This document shows positions 61,666-64,000 of a DNA stretch of 64,000 bases, in pieces. The notes under the pieces are model-generated. The model was given only the letters and a program-made list of their open reading frames with translations, was not told the origin of the DNA and searched no databases. Source of the stretch: Microbacterium sp. (GTDB lineage: Bacteria > Actinomycetota > Actinomycetes > Actinomycetales > Microbacteriaceae); assembly GCA_013823625.1 (NCBI GenBank), contig PNMM01000002.1, positions 248,001 to 312,000 on the forward strand, given 5' to 3'. Both the position numbers and the translations under genes were made by a program. Positions within the stretch are counted from its first letter, which is position 1. Every line of letters starts with the position of its first letter.

Positions 61666-62558
61666 GCGCGGCGCGCGTCATTGAGCCGGGCCCGCTCGCC
61701 CTTGTGCATGACCTCGGCCGCACCGGCTATGCAGCCCTCGGGGTGAGCGCATCGGGCGCGTTCGACCGATCAGCGCACCGCTTGGCCAACCGCCTCGTCG
61801 GCAACCCCGATGACGCCGCGGCGATCGAGAGTCTGCTGGGCGGGCTGCGGCTCGCCCTCCCGGCGGGCACGTGGTTCGCCGTGACCGGCGCGTGGAGCGA
61901 CGCCGTGCTCGTCACCGACGGCGGCACGCGCCGGGCGGTCGAGCCGCACACCGCAACGCGCGTGGAGTCCCCGGCCGAGCTACACCTCGGCTCCGTGACG
62001 CACGGCCTGCGCACGACGGTTGCTCTGCGTGGCGGGCTCGCCGTGCCGGCGGTGCTCGGCTCGCGCTCGCGCGACACTCTCGCCGCGCTCGGGCCCGAGC
62101 CACTGCGTGCGGGCGACGTGCTGCCGATCGGCCCCGAACCTGCCACGCCCGTGCCACCCGCCGACCTCGTGCCGATCGATCCGCCCCGCGACGGCATCGT
62201 CGAGCTCGCGGTACGCCCCGGGCCCCGCCACGACTGGTTCACGGCCGAAGCCTGGCGACTGCTCACGACGAGCGACTACCTCACCTCGGCCCGCAGCGAC
62301 CGCACGGGAGTGCGCCTCGAGGGGCCCGCGCTCGAGCGCATGCCCGACCGCCTGGGCGTCGAACTCGCGAGCGAGGGGATGCTGCGCGGGAGCATCCAAA
62401 TCTCTCCCGACGGCGCGCCCACCGTGCTGGGGCCCGACCATCCCGTGACGGGCGGGTATCCCGTCATCGCGGTCGTGGTGGATGCCTCGCTCGACCTGCT
62501 CGCCCAGCTGCGGCCGGGCCAGCCCGTGCACCTGCGACTGGCCGCCGGCCGCTACTAG
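61662..62558 (+). CDS. pxpC: 5-oxoprolinase subunit PxpC
   Basis: A 298-residue protein of the KipA/AHS2 family, starting with a GTG inside the pxpB stop. LALVHDLGRTGYAALGVS near residue 10, GAFDRSAHRLANRLVGN near 28 and the C-terminal TVLGPDHPVTGGYPVIAVV are diagnostic. An open frame extends upstream but those residues lie within pxpB. It completes the pxpABC operon. Confidence 0.92.
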   Translation: MSAARVIEPGPLALVHDLGRTGYAALGVSASGAFDRSAHRLANRLVGNPDDAAAIESLLGGLRLALPAGTWFAVTGAWSDAVLVTDGGTRRAVEPHTATRVESPAELHLGSVTHGLRTTVALRGGLAVPAVLGSRSRDTLAALGPEPLRAGDVLPIGPEPATPVPPADLVPIDPPRDGIVELAVRPGPRHDWFTAEAWRLLTTSDYLTSARSDRTGVRLEGPALERMPDRLGVELASEGMLRGSIQISPDGAPTVLGPDHPVTGGYPVIAVVVDASLDLLAQLRPGQPVHLRLAAGRY

Positions 62559-62597
62559 AGCACGAGACGGCCCACGAGCGCCGCGCGCCCGAGTGCC

Positions 62598-63500
62598 CTA
62601 GACCGTCGCGCGCTCCGCCGTCTCGACCACGTTCGCGAGCAGCAGCGCGCGCGTCATGGGGCCGACCCCGCCGGGGTTCGGCGAGATCCACGACGCGACC
62701 GTCGCCACGTCGTCGGCCACATCGCCCGCAATGCGCGAGACACCCGTGTCGGGGTCGACGAGCCGCGAGACGCCCACGTCGAGCACGATCGCGCCCGGCT
62801 TGACGTCGGCCGCCGACACGATGCCCGGCACGCCCGCCGCCGCGACGATGACGTCGGCACGACGCAGGTGCGCCCCGAGGTCGCGAGTGCCCGTGTGGGT
62901 GAGCGTGACGGTCGCGTTGTACTCGCGGCGCGTGAGCAGCGAACCAATCGCGCGGCCGACCGTGACACCACGACCGACGACGACAACGTCTTTGCCCGCC
63001 CACGACAGCCCGTGGCGCTCGACGAGCTCGATCACACCGCGCGGCGTGCACGGCAACGGGGTGTCGATCGGGCGATCAACGCGCAGCACAAGGCGCCCCA
63101 GGTTGGTGGGGTGCAGGCCGTCAGCATCTTTGTCGGGATGCACGCGCTCAAGAATCGCGTCGGTGTCGAGGTGCTTCGGCAGCGGCAACTGCACGATGAA
63201 CCCCGTAACGGCGGGGTCGGCGTTCAACTCGTCGATGACGGATTCGAGCTCGGCCTGCGTCGTGGTGTCAGGCAGATCGCGCCGAATCGACGCGATGCCC
63301 ACCTCAGCGCAGTCGCGATGCTTGCCCGCGACGTACCACTGCGAGCCGGGGTCGTCACCAACAAGAACGGTCGCCAGACCGGGAACAATGCCTTTCTCGC
63401 GCAACGCATCGACGCGCGCCCGCAGCTCGGCCTTGATGGCCGCAGCGGTTGCGGTGCCGTCGAGCTTCTGCGCGATCTGGCCAGAACCAGAAGCGCTCAC
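62598..63500 (-). CDS. folD: Bifunctional methylenetetrahydrofolate dehydrogenase/cyclohydrolase
   Basis: A 300-residue enzyme that converts 5,10-methylene-THF to 10-formyl-THF with NADP. The catalytic Tyr-x-x-x-Lys lies in WYVAGK near residue 56, [10 protein letters not shown] near 101 lines the folate site, [10 protein letters not shown] near 176 binds NADP and [10 protein letters not shown] closes the domain near 275. The start lies 2 bases after the glyA stop, so the two genes act together in one-carbon metabolism. Confidence 0.95.
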   Translation of the reverse strand: MSASGSGQIAQKLDGTATAAAIKAELRARVDALREKGIVPGLATVLVGDDPGSQWYVAGKHRDCAEVGIASIRRDLPDTTTQAELESVIDELNADPAVTGFIVQLPLPKHLDTDAILERVHPDKDADGLHPTNLGRLVLRVDRPIDTPLPCTPRGVIELVERHGLSWAGKDVVVVGRGVTVGRAIGSLLTRREYNATVTLTHTGTRDLGAHLRRADVIVAAAGVPGIVSAADVKPGAIVLDVGVSRLVDPDTGVSRIAGDVADDVATVASWISPNPGGVGPMTRALLLANVVETAERATV

Positions 63501-63502
63501 GA

Positions 63503-64000
63503 TTACAGCCCCGGGTAGAGCGGGAACGCGTCGGTCAGCGCCGCAACGCGCGAGCGCAAGCCCGCAACGTCGGGGTTGGGCATGAGGGCGTGGGCGATGA
63601 TGTCGGCCACCTCGGTGAACTCGGCGTCGGCAAAGCCGCGCGTCGCGAGCGCCGGGGTTCCGATGCGCACACCACTCGTGACCATCGGCGGGCGCGGGTC
63701 AAACGGCACACCGTTGCGGTTGACCGTGATGCCCACCGAGTGCAGCACGTCTTCGGCCTCAAGACCGTTGAGGGGCGACTCGCGCAGGTCGACGAGCGCG
63801 AGGTGAACATCCGTGCCCCCCGTCAGCACGTTAACGCCACCGGCGATCGCGTCGGCTTGCGTGAGGCGCTCGGCCAGAATCTGGGCGCCGCGGATGGTGC
63901 GCTCTTGTCGCTCGACAAACTCCGGCAACGCGGCCAACTTGAACGCCACGGCCTTGGCGGCGATGACGTGCATGAGCGGCCCACCCTGCTGACCCGGGAA
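63503..64000 (-). CDS. glyA: Serine hydroxymethyltransferase, C-terminal part (gene continues past the window)
   Basis: The last 165 residues of Gly[46 protein letters not shown] and [15 protein letters not shown] are conserved GlyA motifs. The gene runs off the right end of the window, so the N-terminus and PLP lysine are not visible. It produces glycine and 5,10-methylene-THF, the substrate of FolD encoded directly downstream. Confidence 0.95.
   Translation of the reverse strand, partial: FPGQQGGPLMHVIAAKAVAFKLAALPEFVERQERTIRGAQILAERLTQADAIAGGVNVLTGGTDVHLALVDLRESPLNGLEAEDVLHSVGITVNRNGVPFDPRPPMVTSGVRIGTPALATRGFADAEFTEVADIIAHALMPNPDVAGLRSRVAALTDAFPLYPGL

Overview
The window is chromosomal DNA of a high-GC Gram-positive actinobacterium, most likely a member of the Microbacteriaceae. 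The gene families support this: the XPB-type helicase with its helicase-associated partner, DUF3027 beside a cold-shock protein, SerC beside DUF2530, DUF3263 beside a LytR_C protein, an actinobacterial Tad-like cluster, IdeR/DtxR with matching iron boxes, sortase-E-type LAxTG sorting, and a topA-tmk-holB operon. The family assignment is inference; no 16S rRNA is present.

Positions 1 to about 10,300 look like the right end of a genomic island. Base composition is visibly less GC-rich, genes are unrelated to the rest, and the block stops at the 3' end of tRNA-Arg(CCT) (10362-10433, minus strand). Its core is a tight five-gene operon (1713-6432): SDR oxidoreductase, small membrane protein, SAM methyltransferase, NACHT-type P-loop NTPase and cupin, all separated by 5 bases or fewer or overlapping. 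A convergent adenosylhomocysteinase-like protein with altered catalytic residues overlaps its end. An EEP-fold hydrolase precedes it, and a solo OLD-type ATPase/TOPRIM nuclease lies next to the tRNA. This is the best candidate for an undescribed system, possibly anti-phage.

10.4-31 kb is core genome: a HEAT-like protein, an esterase, an HNH nuclease, an NlpC/P60 hydrolase behind a structured RNA leader and a possible MtrA-type operator, IdeR/DtxR, SerC, cold shock/DUF3027, the XPB helicase pair, a LAxTG wall protein, an OmpR-type two-component system, a solo WXG100 protein, heme oxygenase and GroEL with two CIRCE operators. 31-40 kb holds lipoproteins, cold shock, the LytR_C/DUF3263 pair, heme acquisition genes (HmuT, HtaA), MsrB, a DMT exporter and a P450. 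It ends in a tRNA-Thr(CGT) followed by three 81-bp tandem units that each repeat the tRNA 3' end.

40-50 kb carries the minus-strand operon topA-tmk-holB-peptidase and the Tad-like secretion cluster. 50-64 kb carries acs, RidA/DUF4177, a class A PBP with PASTA domains plus a phosphoesterase, tRNA-Pro(CGG), an operon of two sensor proteins, a LuxR-type regulator and thymidine kinase, the pxpABC 5-oxoprolinase operon, and folD followed by the end of glyA.

Iron links several loci. IdeR/DtxR is encoded at 14.6-15.3 kb, and good DtxR-type palindromes precede the heme oxygenase (28411) and the heme-binding lipoprotein (33434), so heme uptake and breakdown are probably co-repressed by iron.
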